From Perkinsus marinus ATCC 50983 (Eukaryota; Perkinsozoa; Perkinsida; Perkinsidae), in assembly GCF_000006405.1 (NCBI RefSeq), contig NW_003210155.1, positions 11,211-49,607 of the forward strand: a DNA stretch of 38,397 bases, read 5' to 3'. The notes under the pieces are model-generated. The model did no database searches. It was not told the DNA's origin and saw nothing but the letters and a program-made list of their open reading frames with translations. A program made the position numbers and the translations under genes. Positions 10,037-20,076 of the stretch are shown in pieces. Position 1 is the stretch's first letter; each line of letters begins with the position of its first letter.

Positions 10037-12254
10037 ATGCGATCCACTTTGCCCGAAATCGCCACAACTCCTCGCTCTACCAAAACGAGTCGAACACATC
10101 TAGAATCGTTGTACGGAACACCATCGTTTTCATCACTGTACGCAGACCAGGTGAGAGATCTTGCAATCTTGACAAATCTTGCATTTCCTCAACGTTTCAG
10201 CCTGATGATGAACCTGGACCCGGTCAGTACGGCCCTTGGTCAGCAATTGGCCAACAGCATTTAAGTCAACACGCGAGCCCACCGACCGCGAAAGTGTTTG
10301 GTCGGAATAGGAAAAGTTGCGAACAGATGTGGATATCAAAACACCATTTGGGAGAGCTTCTAGGCAGAGACACGCCTGGCGCTGGAACGTATGATTTTTC
10401 CACGCAAACATTTGGAAAGAGAAATTCGATGAAATTCGGAGGCGCGCGACGACGAACTGAGTTTGGTCAGCCTAGCGTCAGTCCCGGACCGGCGTACGAC
10501 ACTCGCGGGTCAATCGCGAGAACGGCATGCAGAAGTGGGAGTGCGTTACGGAGGGCGAATAGATATGCATTGGATGATGTGGAGAGGGCAATGAGAGCAC
10601 ACGATGTCTGTCCCGGCGAGTAAGTTTATTCTTATCGAGGCGATCTGTATATAAAACAACCCGTGAAAAGAACAATATTAATATCATTCATACGTATGTA
10701 TGTTGCCACCATCGAAGAAAAGATGATAAATTCTTGAGTTTGATGGTGTTGATTTATATCTGTTTGGTTTCTCCAGCCGAGCCCTTTTCGTTGTAATACT
10801 AAAATCGTCTGCATTAATAATTACATGATTTTCTTATTGGAGTTTCACCCTAGTGATATGAAAAACACTAGTGAAAAACATATTTCACGACTACTGCATA
10901 TCACCGCGAATATTGCTAGTTTTTCACGTGGAGTATTACGCTACGTAAAGCGGTTGAAAGTCCACTATAACTGCATGAGTTTTGAATTTTTTTCCGCGCA
11001 ACGAATTGAATTCTTTATGATTTTCAAAAACGTCCTTCGCATCAGTTACGACGTTGTTGCCCCTGGGCGCAAACTGGATGAGAGTTTTGGTCGAAGTTTT
11101 GGTATCAGTCATAGAGCTTACGATAAGACATGTACGCCTGGTTTCGAAAGGGAACTGCTCGGCAGAGCCAGTCCCGGACCGGGGTCTATGACTTTAGATT
11201 TTGCAAAAAACGGAAGTACTCCAACACAGTAGGATCTCACCGTGAGGATTACTTCATTTAGGACTTCACGGCTTTGCCCGTTCGCAACGTCATCATGAGG
11301 GCGGCTCGAGATGTGGGACCGGCGGTCCTGGTCCGGGAACTTACAGCGTTCAGAATGTGCGTTTGTTGAGAGGGGCTATATCGCCCTGTGGAACAGTGTG
11401 GGAAAATATGCTCATGGTTGGCCACATATGTTGGTGACAATATGGAAATTCTGGGGAAAATTTCCGAAATTCTCGCGGGTTCCTGTACATTTCTACCCTA
11501 GTTCGTATATGAACTCCTGTAGTTAGTGAGGAAACTCCTAGGGTCAACTGATGAAAACGATCATATATTACACTACTGCTGTGGAAAGCCAATTGATTGG
11601 GCTGAAACTCATCCAGCATCGATACGATTCAAACTTAGCCGCGTTGTCCAACTCACATACACAGTGTCGTTCGCATCAGAAACGACGAATTGGATATATT
11701 TTATATAATCGTCGGTCGGCGAGCTCTGCTTTTTCTGCGTTCGCTCGTTTAGTGATTTCTGAACGATCACAGCAGTTGAACTCTCCGGATGCATATCATC
11801 CAGCAGTGCGTTATTCAAGTATCGCGCAAGAAATACGAAACCGCTTTAAACCATGTGTATTGGCCACAACTCTTGTGCGACTCGTAAGCGGAAAATGGTG
11901 GAAAAAGTGCGTACCGGGAATCGAACCCGCGACTATTTCCTCACCTCGAAGGTCAAGTGTAAATTTGTGATATAATATAAAAATTTATATACGTTTAAGA
12001 ACGTCGTAGTTTAGTATGAACTGTGGTAGACTACGACGTTTTTCAGCAAATATTATCTGTTTTAATCAGCGAGCGAATAATTCCGTGTGATATCTTTTCA
12101 CCAGGTTATAAACGTTGGTCGTCTTCGTTGTTTTGAGTCATCACGACGCAACCCGCCACGGACTAGTTTTGGTAAGCCCGCACGGAAAGGGCGGATCGAC
12201 TTTAAAGCCCTCCGCATTCGAGACGAGTCTCTGAGACTGGATGTGAGTTGTTGA
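10037..12254 (+). CDS. SHIPPO / sperm-tail PG-rich repeat protein (seven exons)
   Basis: Exons: 10037-10150, 10201-10619, 11046-11215, 11262-11395, 11589-11663, 11773-11883 and 12105-12254. All joins keep frame, giving about 390 residues. Five Pro-Gly repeats identify the family: PGPGQY (about 43-48), PGAGTY (97-102), PGPAYD (133-138), PGPGSM (221-226) and PGPGTY (256-261), mostly followed by an aromatic/Phe-Gly segment. Proteins of this family bind ciliary or cortical microtubules, so a cytoskeletal role in flagellum or cortex is likely. Introns are 50, 426, 46, 193, 109 and 221 nt. Intron 2 contains MITE-B, intron 4 is a MITE-A element plus its target duplication, and intron 6 contains a tRNA-like piece. 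Exons 1-4 are well supported; the donor of exon 5 and acceptor of exon 6 are the weakest junctions. Confidence 0.75.
10836..10932 (+). mobile_element. MITE-B copy in SHIPPO intron 2
   Basis: Starts ATTGGAGTTTCACCCTAGTG and carries GACTACTGCATATCACCGCG. It lies inside the 426-nt intron 10620-11045. Confidence 0.65.
11394..11578 (+). mobile_element. MITE-A full-length copy inserted in a SHIPPO coding exon
   Basis: 185 bp, starting CAGTGTGGGAAAATATGCTC and ending ATTACACTACTG. It is flanked by a perfect 8-bp target duplication CTGTGGAA at 11386-11393 and 11579-11586. The codons on both sides (…SPCG and PIDWAE…) are in the same frame once the insertion length is removed. It can act as an intron: donor ACA|GTGTGG at 11396 within the terminal repeat, acceptor GGAAAG|CCA ending at 11588. 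The removed length is 193 = 185 + 8. Confidence 0.85.
11893..11960 (-). repeat. tRNA-like B-box remnant in SHIPPO intron 6
   Basis: On the minus strand GCGGGTTCGATTCCCGG is a near-canonical T-arm (4 of 5 stem pairs), followed by TACGCACTTTTTCC. No matching acceptor strand or D-arm is found, so it is a SINE or tRNA relic. Confidence 0.5.
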
Positions 12255-13716
12255 AAGGTGCATCGCTCCGCTAAGATTGTTGTTTTATTCAGGCGCGAGC
12301 GGCGTTGAGGTCGGCACCGTCGAGACGCATTATTGTTTGAGCATGTTGATTCAGTTGTTCGCGTTAAACGATATTGTGTTGTTCTTGTGAGTAAAGATCC
12401 ATCCGTGAAAAATTTTTCCATCTGTCTTCTCCTTCGTGGAAAAAGTCAACTGATGAATATTAAAACTTAATAAGTGGGAAGCAACGCATAAGAGGGACAC
12501 ATGCTGAGAGCATGAGTATGAAATGATAATTTGGGAAAAGAAACCCGAAAATGTGAGACTCTGACGCACGATTATATCTACGTAGCTTAGATAATAAATA
12601 TTAATCACGATGTAGATTTTGGAATGCACTGAAGAGAGTAGAATTAGAGCGGAAAGAGGCGTTTAGAATGAATAGGTAGAAAGTAACGTATAAGAGGGGC
12701 ATATGCTGAAAATGGGGGAGTATGTAATTAGAATTTGTGGAAGAGATTTTGAATTGTGAAATATTAACGCACGATTATATCCACCTAGCTTAAAAGTATT
12801 AATTAATCATAATCTCTATTATAGATATTCTCTACGACAAATCCAATGTGAAAATCATGAGCTTGGTAACCTCCTGATCATCCCTGTCGAAGCACGAGAC
12901 GAAAAACTACATTTTAACATTCATTAATTTATATACAACGTAGAGATGAGGTCGTCAACAAAAGTTTACTAGAAGTAGGAAGAACCAGTAGGGAGAATGT
13001 AACTCTGCATTGAATTATACTACTACGCGAATGCGAAGAAATATCAACGCTAGCATTTCTGTTGTGATGGAATTGTGTAACTGTTTTATGTAGTCGATAT
13101 TGACCTGTGAGAGCTAGCTCTACTCTAAGACTTAATTCAAGAGTTATTGTGATACAGTGCTAATTGATACTATGCAAATACGAAGAAATATCAACGCTAG
13201 CATTTCTGTTGTGATGAAATTGTGTAACTGTTTTATGTTTTATGCTTCGCTCGCTCCACAATTGCTGCGTGTCACAGCCCATATTTTAGCCTAGCGTCAA
13301 GTGAGCCTACTATTGATTAATAACTTCCTCTACTTTGGCGACTGTTAGGATTAGATAACTCAACAAGAGTTATGAACAAGTGATTCTTAACTAATGATCA
13401 ATACAGTAATCATAAAGTATACGCTAGGCTAGCAAGGGAGACTAGTATCACAAGAATCTAAAATTACAGAAGACACTTGTGTACAATATTTCCTCACAGC
13501 GATGGACAACAATGTGATCCATTAGTAAGCAATTGATCAGAACTGCTCCGCAATTTAGGATGGTGTGAATCGGCCGAAACTATCAGTCTGCTGCTCTAAT
13601 TTTTGTCAGAGTCATCAGCCTCGGGGGTTAACATAAATTGAGTTTAAAACCAAAACAACTCCTCCTTCTACGAGACTCCGAGTAATTAACATTGTATTGT
13701 ACGTAAATATCATTTG
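12255..13716. repeat. Gene-free AT-rich spacer with two direct duplications
   Basis: Block 1: AACGCATAAGAGGGACACAT near 12483 recurs as AACGTATAAGAGGGGCATAT near 12675, and both run on for about 120 bp to GCACGATTATATC. Block 2: AATATCAACGCTAGCATTTC near 13030 recurs near 13185, extending through GGAATTGTGTAACTGTTTTA. No exon with supported splice phases was found. Confidence 0.7.
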
Positions 13717-15550
13717 TTACGTTGACATTCGTGTGGTATCAACTTCTTCCTTTTCCGCGACTGCCGCTCCCTTCTCCACAGAGTTCGCCTCAGCTTCTCC
13801 AGAAGGTGTTTCTGCTTCGCTGATCGGCTCAACGATAGCAGCCATTTGTTGGTTCAGCGACTGGAAATACTTCTGGGCGTGAGATCTACCACAGAAAAAA
13901 AACTTCGCTCCGCTGTACGACGAAGAGCATTTTACCGTATTTGAGCGCGAGTTCGCGTTCCAACATGTGCATGTACTTTCTGCCAATCTCGTCCATAGAG
14001 ACCTACTGCATCTACGAATCTGAAAATTCGATGATGAATCGGAACATTGCACAGTGTTATATACTTCCTATTTATACCGTCAACATGAATACCATAATTT
14101 TTGCTACTTTGAGCAAGGCTGCGCATTTGTCCTTACTCACTAAGTAATGTCATTTTAATGCAGTTTCACCCGTTTTACGTAAATTGGCGTACAACTCTGT
14201 GAAAAACGCGATATTCGCCCTATGTAGTAGTCGTGAGAAATGTTTTTCACTAGTGTTTTTCATATCATGTATAACGATCTCGTGGTGCATATTTGACAAT
14301 TTTTTCCATTTATATTTGTATATTTATCTCTTTCTATATCCCTTTTACTGGCCGAAGCATGATCTTGTCGCATTAAGAAAATACTCGAGTATTTTATCGC
14401 AGTTTACGGTATACAAACACGCATTTTTACAAAATCCATACACCTTGGAGTTTCACAACCGGTTTTACGTGAAGTGGTTTCATACTCAGTGAAAAAAACC
14501 GATATTCGCGGTGATATGCAGTAGTCATGAAATATACTTCATATCACTAGGGCAGTCTTCCATTGATTCTCGCGATAGCGTAATACAGCCTTATTACCGT
14601 TGATTCTCTTCTGCTGTCCATCTATACGGACCCGACTGCATCCCAGTACTCGATTCGCTTGGAGGCGGCGGGGACGAGGGCGGTGTTGATGATGATTCAA
14701 CTGATGATGCTGTTTCACGTAGGATTTCCTCGATGTTGATTGGTGGAGGGGGCTCACGGATAACCTCAGTCTTAATGGTATGTCTGAGATATAGTTCAAT
14801 GAGATAACGGGCTAAACTAACATTCGAACCACCAGGGTTCGACCCCTGCTTGTGACGTACCGAGGAACAGCTTTTTCAATCCGTGGTCGCTTCTTAATCA
14901 CTCCACTTTTCCATTCTTCGGCGAGAATCCAACCTGAAAGTAGGACACCGAGTAAAGTATAGTATCTCCGGAGTGATAATAATAATAATCATACTAATAC
15001 CAACACATCTGCTACTTCCCAGTTTCCTCACCCTATCTACTACTATTGATTTTCCAATCCGATTATTACCTCGTTTCTTCTTATGAGCGGATCTTGTAGT
15101 AGTTCCTCGAGTTGTCTCGTCCGTCGCCTTACAACATTTATCCACCATTTTCAAGTACCCCCGTCTCCCCATAATGACCTCCATTCCTGGCGGCAAGTAC
15201 CCCGAGAAACGAAGCCCAGGACATTCATCACAGCGACCGTCCTCACGAGCCATCGCCTTGGCAGCAGCACGTTTCGAACAACGTAGTTTCCGATGCTGGT
15301 AATTCGACGAGTCATAGGCCTCGTCGTCGAGCTCATCGTGTGGTGACGCCTCTCTCGTGTCACCATCAAGCGAGCCCAACTCGCTCAGCAACTGTCTGGT
15401 CTCGTCCTCCAGTTTGAGTACAGATAATCGCCTCAATTGGCGCGGACTTGAAATCACACTTGAAAACGCGTCGGCGTGAAAAAAGCGCGCGCCATTGTAA
15501 TCGATTACGCTGGCACGATCGATATCACACAGTGCGTTCGCGAGGTGTTT
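13717..15550 (-). CDS. SHAQKYF-type MYB/SANT DNA-binding protein (five exons, 5' end open)
   Basis: Minus-strand exons: about 15550..15070, 14933..14861, 14783..14598, 14019..13936 and 13885..13717. Introns are 136, 77, 578 and 50 nt. Every junction phase matches (1, 2, 2, 2), and three of the joins create Arg codons. The MYB domain is split over three exons: RWTAEENQR, then FVDAVGLYGRDWQKVHAHVG, TRTRAQIR, then SHAQKYFQSL, the signature of the single-repeat SHAQKYF class of transcription factors. Upstream are a Pro/Ser linker and a basic/acidic region with CDECPGLRFSGYLPPG that I do not recognise. The C-terminus is acidic. The 578-nt intron contains two MITE-B copies. The start lies in or upstream of the first exon; the frame is open back to 15550. 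At least 330 residues. Confidence 0.75.
14161..14269 (+). mobile_element. MITE-B copy in MYB intron
   Basis: Starts CAGTTTCACCCGTTTTACGT and ends with TTTTTCATATCATG. It lies inside the 578-nt MYB intron (14597..14020). Confidence 0.6.
14445..14553 (+). mobile_element. Second MITE-B copy in the same MYB intron
   Basis: Starts TTGGAGTTTCACAACCGGTT and carries GATATTCGCGGTGATATGCA, then GTAGTCATGAAATATACTTC. It lies about 280 bp from the previous copy, in the same orientation. Confidence 0.65.
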
Positions 15551-15691
15551 CTACCATCGCAACTCAGTAAGGCGATCGGCTATACTTTCCGAACAGACCC
15601 TCATCGGTTTCTCAGGCAGTACGAAGACTTTCAAACCGGAATCCCGGCGAAAAAGTAGGCTACGGTCGAACCATCATTTACTCTAGTACGC

Positions 15692-15722
15692 CAGTGTGGA
15701 AAAATGTGCACATTCTGAATAG
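15692..15722 (+). mobile_element. MITE-A end fragment
   Basis: Only the first 30 bp remain: CAGTGTGGAAAAATGTGCAC then ATTCTGAATAG. Confidence 0.5.
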
Positions 15723-15785
15723 AATAGACTTAGCCATTGAACTTAGGCTTATAATTTCTCGCCGAAATGAGCGAGATGATATGTT

Positions 15786-15828
15786 GCTCACTTACAACAT
15801 CGCATGACATGTGATGTTGTAAGTGAGC
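15786..15828. repeat. Near-perfect 21-bp hairpin
   Basis: The left arm GCTCACTTACAACATCGCAT plus G pairs with the right arm at 15808-15828 with one mismatch and a one-base centre. It does not match MITE-A or MITE-B. It lies in the spacer upstream of the MYB gene. Confidence 0.85.
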
Positions 15829-16072
15829 TGTGAATGGGAGCTCTGTTGACACCGTGGATTCTACGAACCTCTCGAACTACTCGGAACTTCTCGACATTGC
15901 AACATCAATCTTTTAGCGTCGTTATTTGAACGCTTGTAGACTTGCGACATGTTCAACGAATGTTGTGGTTTGAAATCACTATATCTGAGCCTTGTGAGAG
16001 TTTTAGCCTGAAACACGAATTATTAGAAAGCTAAATCTACAACTTTGCCTAAATAAATTCGCTCTTTTCATG

Positions 16073-16174
16073 TGTTGGTGGCAGTATGAAAATTCTGAGG
16101 AAATTCCATAATTAGCTTTGGAAACTCCTGAGCTCAGCTGAGGAAAGCGAACATATATTCATACTCCAACATTG
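16073..16174 (+). mobile_element. MITE-A partial copy upstream of an EF-hand exon
   Basis: The body starts CATGTGTTGGTGGCAGTATG, carries the CTCCTGAGCTCAGCTGAGG core and ends ATACTCCAACATTG. The acceptor AG of the next coding exon (16195) lies 20 nt past its end. Confidence 0.7.
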
Positions 16175-16194
16175 AAGTTCATCTTAACCGTCAG

Positions 16195-16984
16195 TCGCCC
16201 TCGCAGCAAGAGCCGGGGGCACGGCTGAGCGAGTGGACGATGAAGACGTTGGCGGCGATCTGAGTAGCTGTGGAGTCAATGGCTACTCGGCTGACGACTG
16301 CGATGAGGTTTTCAAACTGGTGAGACCGGGAATCACTCACTGAATATAACTCGTTCAAGGCGGTACCAGTCAACGGCGCGATTGACCAACTACACTTGTG
16401 CAGACTCTGCACAAGCGACGCTATGAGAATGATTATTTTAGATAGTCGTTATCATTATGATGTGATGCATGGTGATCATGGTGTGATGCATCGCGATAAG
16501 TAATTTATTCGTCGCAATGCATCACAAGTTCAGTTCTACACACCATACTATCTGATATTCTTTGCCGCGCAATACCCGCGCCAGGTTCAATACCGGGGTT
16601 GGACATGTGCCGAAAAGTGCAATTATTTTTTTTCGAAAATCGGTTGCGGACAGGTTCCATGCAATATGAGGCGGCCTTACATTCAAAATCTCAGCTTCCA
16701 AGTCTTTCTGTAGAAAAGCTACCTCAGCACACGTATTTTCGATTTCTAGATGGCGCGCAGTACGCGCCGCGTCCAGTACCCACATCCTTCTGTAAGGAGG
16801 CATCAATCACACGTAGGTTGATAAAGACGATAATGGCTACATCGACGCCGGTAGTATTCGATCGGCGTTGATAAACATCTGTGGCCGCCGATTTGAAGAT
16901 GTAAAAAATGAGGAAACCATCGAGATGGTGAGCATCGCGTTTTACTGAACACCGTTGAACTGAATCCCATAGGAATTTCGATGA
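16195..16984 (+). CDS. EF-hand protein, 5' part not found
   Basis: Supported exons: 16195-16319 (acceptor CCGTCAG|TC, donor AAACTG|GTGAGA), 16817-16927 (acceptor ACGTAG|GTT, donor GAGATG|GTGAGC) and 16973-16984 (GAA TTT CGA TGA) after a 45-nt intron. A further exon from 16360, after a 40-nt intron, is possible. Exon 16817 encodes an EF-hand loop DKDDNGYIDAGS followed by a helix (IRSALINICGRRFEDV). The Glu normally at loop position 12 is Ser, so its calcium affinity may be reduced. Exon 16195 holds a weaker loop-like GVNGYSADDCDEVFK. It is probably a calmodulin-superfamily protein; the upstream exons and start could not be placed. Confidence 0.5.
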
Positions 16985-17753
16985 ACCGAGCCAACTAGAG
17001 GTGTCAAGTGGGTTTCTATTTCGGAAATATCCGAAATATACCCACGACTCTCAAATTCCCAAGAAATATAACGAAAATAACAGTCTTCGCCTTGTAAGTG
17101 CCGGCCAATGTCTCTAGGGTCGACAAAAATGTAAAAGAACTATTTTACGAACGAGTTTGTACGACACGACTTGTTCGTAGATTCGGATGCTTGATACCAC
17201 CGGCAATGGACGTGTATCTAGATCTGAATTCTTAACCGTCCTTGGGGACCGAGATCATACCATCACTAGAGAAGCTGATAGGTAGACCAGGCTGAGCCTT
17301 GAAACTTTGGCGCTAGTTCGAAGCGCGATTGGTGTCACTCAGGCTTCTAGCTGAGCAACACCGCAAAGAAGAGGCAGCGAGAAGCTATCATAGACAACAT
17401 GTTGAGAACAGAACAGCTGTGGCCGCCACGGTATCGAGTAAAAACCATAAACCTAAGGTCAGTCATCATCTGCATATGTCGCTCTAGAATGGATCGCCCA
17501 TTGGAATTCAGCGCCATGAAGTGTCGATATATGGGTTGAGAGAATCCTGGGTGGATCCGCACAATCTTCCCTCGCTTCCATTCGTCCACTGCAATTCAAC
17601 GAGTCGTGCTGCACGGCAGACCCTCGTGAAGCAGAGTCTATCATCCTCATCAGGATAATACCCCTATTACTCCACCATTATTACTATTTTCCGTCAATTA
17701 CTCAGCATTGCCTCACTTAGTGAAAAAATAATGACGTACACGCATTGATTGGC
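16985..17753. other. No supported gene
   Basis: A minus-strand frame at 17347-17589 (HFMALNSNGRSILERHMQMM) looks coding-like but has no matching exon or known motif. The rest is unassigned. Confidence 0.4.
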
Positions 17754-18086
17754 TTAGCCAGAGATTGTAGATAACTTAGCTGTCTCAATGGATGCGCTAT
17801 CACAACCACATCCTTGGTTGAGGTGCGTATTGCGAGATGGTCGTATGATTTTTTTGAAGAAAGAGAAATCCGTGGGGATATGTTGGTAGACTGCTGACAA
17901 ATTCTCTCGGGATACTAGGACTTGAAAATACTGGTGTAAGAGAAGAGCAACCAATTCGTTCGTACCTTGCACGCATGCTCTTGCACGCTCATGCTTCGTA
18001 GCAAGAATTGTGGACACTGAATAAGGACTACCTTTACTCGAGTGAGAGAAAAGTCGAAGGGATTTCTGAGGCATAAACTTGTACAC
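17754..18086 (-). CDS. Hypothetical ORF, 110 aa
   Basis: Uninterrupted minus-strand frame ending just after LSTISG. It has no recognisable domain, membrane segment or signal peptide. It lies immediately upstream of the plus-strand EF-hand gene, so it may be a divergent neighbour or a chance frame. No splice evidence supports or contradicts it. Confidence 0.25.
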   Translation of the reverse strand: MYKFMPQKSLRLFSHSSKGSPYSVSTILATKHERARACVQGTNELVALLLHQYFQVLVSRENLSAVYQHIPTDFSFFKKIIRPSRNTHLNQGCGCDSASIETAKLSTISG

Positions 18087-18173
18087 AATATAAGCACTCA
18101 GAGAGCAAAACTACTTGGAGCTTTTATTATGCTGATTTGTCGTGTCCAGAGTCGCGCATTGACCAAGACGGCT

Positions 18174-19750
18174 ATGCAATTCGGGCAAGCTGGAGACCGC
18201 GATAAGCAAGCGCAGCTCCCCCTGGCCGCGATGGCTGGTGTCGAGAATGAGAGGCGACGCTACAGCGTTGGAGATCAGCGAGTTACCTCAGTCGCAAAAG
18301 AAGACGAACAATTCGATCCGTCCTTGACAGATTTTGTAAGGGACAGATACGGCAATTTCGAAATCAGTCTCGACAGATGCATAGTTTAACCAGTCAAAAC
18401 GGTGGAGAATTAAAGGGCGATTTTATACAGCGGTTATTCACGCGTTTCAAGACATCTGATGTGCATCGGCCAGGAGAACTAGACTACGCAAAATTCTGCC
18501 AGGTATACATGAACAATAGGCCATTATTGACACACAGTGTATCAGATTCTTGAGCGCGATGGTAGTCGACAGATGGAGATGATATTTGAATTATTCGATC
18601 ACAACGAGAAAAGCGCAGTGGATGTGCGCGAGTTCTTGGTCGGCATGTGCAACTTCACTACTATACCAGCGTGAGAACATTCATCGATCTATAGGCTTGT
18701 CGAACGGAGTTCACCTGCAGAACAACGAATATAATCGCTTGTTACTCGGATTTCTGTTCGAGTATTATCGGCAATCAACTATGGCGCGATTCTCACACGA
18801 ATCGATGAATCCTTCGAATGAGCAACATATTTAAGGCGTTCCCTCTCATCAGGATCGAGAGGATGAGATTCGCGTTCCTACTGTTCGACGATAGTGGCTC
18901 TGGCTATATAGGGAAGGAGGACCTCGGACGAATAATCCGAGCTAATCTGGCGTGCACAGGAGCCGGTAAGGAAGCGTCGTGGGCAGTCACCACTGATAAC
19001 TTATCACAATTACCCGTGATCATCTGAGGTCGTGGAGTATCTAGTTTACGACGTTAACAACACAACCTACTTGTCTGTAAACTTTACGAAAAGTTAACTC
19101 TGTAACGAATGAGAAGAACAAGTCGATATTTTTTCACTGAGTGGTTCTCCTCAATAATTTCCTTCGCAGCCCCCGAGGAATCAAGATTCTTAGTCATAAT
19201 ATGAACCTGAGTAACGTTCCATCCGTGGGCTATGGTTGGCCATTAGCCCTAGTATTATCCGATTCACACATATATGCAGGCACTACTGCAGTCGCAAATC
19301 ATCCTAGAGGGATGAGTTCTGTAGTCGAACTGGCTGACTGTTCAACAACGTTTGAAATCTATGCTCCATCATTGAACATGGATTCCAAGTTGAATTATTA
19401 GTCATGTTGAATGAGCACTATGGAACCACCGTATGCACACTTGTGTGTTGTACAGTTCATAGTACTATACGCTCTATTAGGACTGAGAAAACCGAACCAG
19501 GATCGGCGAGTTAGAGCCGTACTGGCTGCGGCTGGTCCGAATGCATCACAAGACGAACAACTTCGGCTACAGGATTTGATCAATGTCTGCCGGTCGAATC
19601 CCGGACTACTATTCTCGCCGGCTCAGGTGAAAGCCCACTCGACTGATAGCGACTTGTTGTTGTTATTGTAATGGAGACGCGTCTTCTTCCAGTCGTTTCC
19701 TCCCCAGAGACTTTTCGTTTTTGTGTCAGGCCAAGCAGATCGCAGAATGA
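18174..19750 (+). CDS. Four-EF-hand calcium-binding protein (six exons)
   Basis: Exons: 18174-18335, 18377-18502, 18546-18670, 18853-18965, 19481-19626 and 19730-19750. Introns are 41, 43, 182, 515 and 103 nt; all phases fit. The product is about 230 residues. EF-like loops in order are DVHRPGELDYAKF (degenerate), DHNEKSAVDVREF, DDSGSGYIGKED and a decayed fourth around AAGPNASQDEQLRLQDLI. The middle pair keeps the acidic and Gly positions best. The layout resembles calcineurin-B-like or acyltransferase-type EF-hand modules, so a calcium-sensor role is likely; the exact family is not resolved. The exon is open upstream of ATG 18174 to an acceptor at 18149, so an earlier start is possible. Confidence 0.7.
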
Positions 19751-20076
19751 TTCGAGTGAGAGCGGTAACCTCCTTTCTTTGTATATTGTTATGTTGTGTT
19801 GTGGATACGGCGATGTTGAGTTATCGACCAAATCGATTTCTGAGTGGTACAGCGATTTCAGAACCTACGTGGCACTTCACTATTGGGGTTTCCGCTCGAT
19901 TCGACGTATCATCAGCGTTAGAGTCACCTGCTTACCATGTAAAGCGGAATGTAAGATCTGTGGGAGCATAAGCTTCCTCCTCCCCATTCTGGCTAACGCA
20001 ACGCAGGGCTTATCATTGAAGCTTGTCGTTTGACTTAACACTAACGAAAAGCCTCCAGATTTGTCCGAAGCTTACC

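Noticed and set aside
12098-12421. Minus-strand open frame of 107 residues
   Set aside because: Low-complexity Arg/Ser/Thr composition and antisense to the final SHIPPO exon.
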